From assembly GCA_040954595.2 (NCBI GenBank), contig CM082579.2:3844001-3908000 (forward strand): a DNA stretch of 64,000 nucleotides. Direction: 5' to 3'. This DNA comes from Balanoglossus misakiensis. Lineage: Eukaryota > Hemichordata. Position numbers and translations under genes: made by a program. The number at the start of each line of letters is the position of its first letter. Within the stretch, counting starts at the first letter, position 1. The notes under the pieces were generated by a model. It ran no database searches, was not told the origin of the DNA, and was given only the letters and a program-made list of their open reading frames with translations. This document shows positions 60,101 to 64,000 of this stretch, one piece after another.

Positions 60101-60639
60101 CAATGATAGCACAACTTATGACCATTGATTACTTCAGCACACTGAAAGCCTTATGGTGAGACTGTGTAAGAAAAGATGTGATTGTTGGCACGTCACTCAA
60201 CAGGGCGGGAAACTTTACTTCTGGTGGAGAAGGTTGCATAGGCCACTGCTTCTTTCTTTGCCTGTTTTCTTAGTATTGCTGCCTACGGTACCGATGTATC
60301 GATGCTTAGTTAAGTTCTTGTTCTTCGACATAAAGACTAAGCTTCGATCATCGAGTTTCAGTTGCACATTCACACTGCATGATTCAAATCCCTGAAAAAA
60401 AGATCTCTTGTTAAATAAAAGGGATAAAAAGTCCCCACACTCATTTTGTTTAGTTCCTTCTTGAGTTGAGGGCCGTGTAAGACACACTGTATGTGCCTGC
60501 TAAAAGTAGTGTTTTGCATACACACACTCACACACACACAGGCTGTTGTCTGCTCGTATGCCCATTTCTATGGAAACCGTTTCCCCCCAGCAACAAGTGG
60601 AATCCCCGGCCTTGTGGTAGCACCACAATCCGGGGATTT
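57122..60639. other. Convergent intergenic region and likely PHKA 3' UTR
   Basis: AT-rich, with no supported coding exon. The region is convergent, so it should contain both 3' UTRs. A + strand AATAAA is at 57320-57325. On the minus strand, TTTATT (AATAAA complement) at about 57969-57974 could end a long PHKA 3' UTR. A (CA)n tract lies at about 60521-60540. Confidence 0.5.
57320..57325 (+). terminator. Candidate poly(A) signal of the unrecognised gene at 55.8-57.1 kb
   Basis: AATAAA about 200 nt after the stop codon. Confidence 0.5.
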
Positions 60640-63600
60640 TCAACTGATGACGCATTCATTTTTCTGCTCCGGGAAATGAAGCGTATTGGCTGCGGCTTTG
60701 GCTATGTAGGTCATCGTTCCGTAGCGGCCACTGGGGGCGCTGTCGTAGAAATGCTGGCAGATTCCGGCCGTTCCGCTACATTTCAGGACGCTCGGTTTCG
60801 CAAAGCTGGGATCTTTCCGAACACAGCACAGTGTGGCGTCTCCATCAACCGCAGCCTGGAATTGCAAAAAAAAAAGAGTAAAAAATTCTGTATATCTTGA
60901 ACACACATATGATGAACACACTTAGATGTAAGGTATAGTATAAGTGGCAAGAAAACTGTCAGAAACCCCTGTGGCTGGAGTCATGTGTGTGAAATAGGAA
61001 TGAAAAGGCTTCAATCACTCTTTCGTCCTGGAGACTGAGATTTTGACAGCTTACCTGATGGTTCAAAAAGAGTTCATTGGCCTCGTAGACCAATCTGTCG
61101 ACGGCGATCACACCGCCCAGGTTGGAGGCGTAGTCGTGCTCCACAATGAGCGACAGAACCATCAACGTCTCCACCATCAGCTGGCGGTACTCTGGCTGGG
61201 GTATGCGATTCAGCACCGTCTCCACGCTGAGGGCGAACTTGAACTCGCCGGCGGTCATCTCGCTGGTCATCCCTTGCCACAGCATGTGACCTTCCACCGA
61301 CAGACCTTGACACTGAGGGGAGGGTGACAAAACAAAAGAGTGGTGTCACTACACAGCTGAGACACGGTGGGTTGCTGATGTACATTCAAAATAATTGCTA
61401 TCAATGTTATCGAGAAGCGCAATCAGCACCAAGCCCCCCTCTCTCACCTTATCCAAGACTTTCCACAGCTTCTCATAGAACCCCACTGGCACCCTGTTCA
61501 ACGCTCCGTCCAGTCGCCTCCTACGCAGCCACTGGCCAGTGCGATCAGTGGACATGGCTTCTTCCAGTTTCTCCATGCTGTCTGTGCCAGGGGGCGACAT
61601 TGGACTGATTACACTGGCTCGTCTCGTCTGGAAAAAACAAATTGCATGAATGAGTTTTTCTTGTCGACAGGAGTAACGGGGTAACCCCAACTCGCACAGG
61701 CAGCGGTACAAGCAAAATCATGTGTTCAAGAAGCATTGATATAAGCACATTCCCATGTATTGTTTTTGCTTGTGACTTTTACGGCACTTAGTGTCCACAG
61801 CACATTGCAGTTGTTACTATACTCCATTCTGGAAGAGTCTCATGGAGCTTTTATTTCAAACCAGTTCACCTGGCCACAGCAGGACACAGCCCATGCCAGA
61901 ACAAGCAAAACTGTGAAAAGCCTTCAAGAGCATCTGCCAGCCTGAAATCCTGTGACTGTCAAGCGTTTCCTGTTACCCGTTTTGAGTTGTGAAGGTCCAA
62001 GACCACTTTGGGAAACAATGGCCCTGGACCTAGTTAATGCAGTGAATGGGGAACTGTGATGGGCTTTAGAACATCCATTAGTCATTAGTAACATAGTTAG
62101 GACTTGATCACTTCATTAGCACATTTTGTAGCTGTTGTTTACAGCATAACTTGCTTTGTTATAACTGCAGTGAAACAGTTTGTTCTTGGGGTTCTAGGAG
62201 AGTCACCCAACGAACATTTACCAACAGGACATTCACCCTAACCCAGACTGGCCCGACTGTGGTGTTTATAGAGGTCTGTTTTCAACCGACACCTGGCTGT
62301 GTGCATATGTAATTCTAACCCAAGCCCTTGCCCTACCCAAAACTGGTGCTTGGGGAAAATGTCTGGGTGGTAAATGTACAGTTGGGTAACTGTCCTGTAC
62401 CATCAGGTATAAACTGGAGTGACAAACACTGTTAACTCCCATGCATGCACCACACAATGAATGTATAACTATTTACATCCAAGCGAAATTGGAGGCCATC
62501 ATTTGAACGGATTGAATCATCCTTGAACAAGTTGAGAATCTGTGAATGGAAGATTTTACACCGATGATGAAGCAGAGAGGGGATGAGGTAACAGCTACAG
62601 AGAATACGGACATTAACAAGAGGTACGCAGGCATATCAGACAAGTCATCGTCAAAAAAAGTAAAAAATCACTAACTCTTGCCGAAAAATGTGTGTATGCA
62701 GTTGACCGCTACATGCACATTCATTCACTACATCCACACCATTCTCCAACCCACCTTGACTTCTTCCTTCAGCTTCGACAGGCCCGTCACTTCGTCCTTC
62801 GGAAGTCCGAACACAGACAACTGTCTCGGCCGGTTGATAGTCGGGTGAACTGCAAAGCGAAAGCACAGAGCAAATTTGCATGATCAAACATTCTGTAACC
62901 ATGGCGCTGGTTGCCCCAAGCAACGGAGTGGACACTGAGCTCCCCTGGGCTTTTTTGAACTCTCCGCAAAATTTTGAACAGCTTTCATAGATCACCGTCT
63001 TCATGGCTTCAATAGAAAGACCACAGATCATAGGATGTATTTTTCATCAGGCCCAAAACCGTTGCACCAAGTTTGAAGTGAAAAAGGCTTTGCATGGAGA
63101 ATGAGATTTGATGTCTGTCTACTCAGGATAATAAAGTTCTTGCTTAGAAACACACAGGAAAATTTGTCCTTTTTTACTCTTGAAAAACAGAGATTCAGCA
63201 GTTGACATTCGTGCAGACGACACCCCATGCATTGTGAGAACATGCACAGTGTCAGGCTATTCCCTTTGGGAAATAGTCACATGACTCATTCTGACCAACC
63301 ATACCTCAGCATATAAAGCATGGAGTGTGTTATAATATAGTCTATTCTATTGGGTACATTCTTGATTAGTCTATACTGCACCTCTACTGAGATCTATCTT
63401 GCAAAACTACTCTGCTACTCTATAAGGCATATCCTGTCTACAAGCACAGACCCACCACCGTTACTCACTGTATGTATTTTGGTGTTTTCACATGCAGAGA
63501 GACACATGACATGACTGCACAAAAATACACAATATCGATTAACTGTGAGTGTTTGACGAAAGAACAAAAATCACATTACAAACACATCATTTTCAGCTTA

Positions 63601-63872
63601 TCGGGGAGAGGATAATTTTTGGACAACACAAAGATTACAGATGGCCACATTGGCGCACCCACATCCAATCTACAAGTCAACTGGACTACTTCCATGAGGA
63701 CAAGACAAAACACAGATTGTAATTATGTAGAGAAGTAAAAGACATGAAAATGAACATTGAACATACATGTATCACATATTATATGTATGTACACCGAATC
63801 TAATACATGTATACACATATATGAACATACCAGGACTGGGAATATCAAAACGAGGGATTCCTTCATTTGGAG
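60640..63872 (-). CDS. PHKA: Phosphorylase b kinase regulatory subunit alpha, C-terminal exons (5' partial)
   Basis: Large regulatory subunit of the glycogen phosphorylase kinase holoenzyme (alpha-beta-gamma-delta)4 in the cytosol. Exons right to left: 63872-63831 (42 nt, probable), 62849-62755, 62539-62477 (63 nt, possible), 61627-61448, 61312-61055, 60855-60640. All join in phase. Seen: [29 protein letters not shown] (a likely phosphorylation site in the regulatory stretch), [40 protein letters not shown], and [19 protein letters not shown]. The protein ends CVIS, a CaaX prenylation box as known for alpha subunits. These blocks match the alpha rather than the beta paralogue as I recall them. 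The glucoamylase-like N-terminal domain must lie beyond the right edge of the window. Confidence 0.93.
62477..62539 (-). other. PHKA: Candidate small symmetric exon of PHKA
   Basis: Open 63-nt block with acceptor TTCACAG and donor GGAT^GTAAAT, phase 0 at both ends, encoding [15 protein letters not shown] and six more residues. Neighbouring exons are also phase 0 here, so it could be included or skipped without a frame change. The donor is weak. Confidence 0.5.
63831..63872 (-). other. PHKA: Candidate 42-nt exon of PHKA
   Basis: Bounded by an AG acceptor and CCTG^GTATGT donor. It encodes [13 protein letters not shown] and ends in phase 1, exactly what the next exon (62849) requires. It is short, so support rests on phase and splice sites. 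Confidence 0.6.
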
Positions 63873-64000
63873 CTATATATAAATGACATCAACATGAATG
63901 AGTTATTTACATGCGCCCACATGATGCCACTGTTGCCCTGACAACACGAACTGGTGGTCTTTGAATCCGTAACTGTTCTTAAAATCCTCAGTTGGTGGGT

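Noticed and set aside
60640-62849. Assignment to the phosphorylase kinase beta subunit
   Set aside because: The [25 protein letters not shown] and [19 protein letters not shown] blocks fit the alpha subunit as I recall it. The beta subunit differs in these places.
63873-64000. Possible further PHKA exon at the right edge
   Set aside because: One minus-strand frame is open at the edge, but no acceptor or recognisable alpha-subunit motif could be confirmed.

Overview
This is a eukaryotic, invertebrate bilaterian animal window. The genes are split by GT-AG introns with conserved metazoan positions, coding exons are GC-richer than their surroundings, and the spacers are AT-rich with many poly(C)/poly(G) tracts, a tetranucleotide microsatellite and frequent TACATGTA-type palindromes. 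The gene set (nicotinic receptor, carbohydrate sulfotransferase, forkhead factor, EAR-repeat protein, RWDD2, three Popeye proteins, phosphorylase kinase alpha) fits a marine invertebrate such as a lancelet, hemichordate or lophotrochozoan. The sequence alone does not settle the phylum. There is no sign of prokaryotic, viral or plasmid content.

Layout, left to right. 0.8-2.9 kb (+): 3' part of a nicotinic acetylcholine receptor-type Cys-loop subunit with an unusual pore entrance. 6.5-7.9 kb (-): single-exon type II membrane carbohydrate sulfotransferase. 10.0-10.9 kb (+): apparently intronless, divergent forkhead gene with an eh1-like motif. 12.6-27.8 kb (-): a 33-exon gene whose reconstructed phases all agree and which encodes a secreted protein of about 2157 residues. 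Two blocks of EAR repeats (probable beta-propellers) flank about 27 copies of a ~43-residue motif of the form Q-x-I-T-G-x-K-T-F ... V-x-G-x-I-D-G-V-D. RWDD2 (25.8-27.1 kb, +) sits on the opposite strand inside its second intron. 28.9-35.3 kb (-), 45.1-47.1 kb (+) and 53.0-54.7 kb (+): three Popeye-domain (POPDC) genes with the same four-exon structure and intron phases 2-0-1, a local tandem family. The third carries a 4-bp tandem duplication that breaks its reading frame. 55.8-57.1 kb (+): a three-exon gene for an acidic, low-complexity protein I do not recognise. 60.6-63.9 kb (-): C-terminal exons of phosphorylase b kinase regulatory subunit alpha, ending in a CaaX box.

The genes are ordinary animal neighbours, not an operon. 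The most unusual items are the EAR/'TIDGVD' dumbbell protein, whose central motif looks like phage tail-fibre repeats; the number of GC-AG introns (five recognised); the nested RWDD2 gene; the nicotinic subunit lacking the usual acidic residues at its pore entrance; and the POPDC triplet with one divergent and one frameshifted member.
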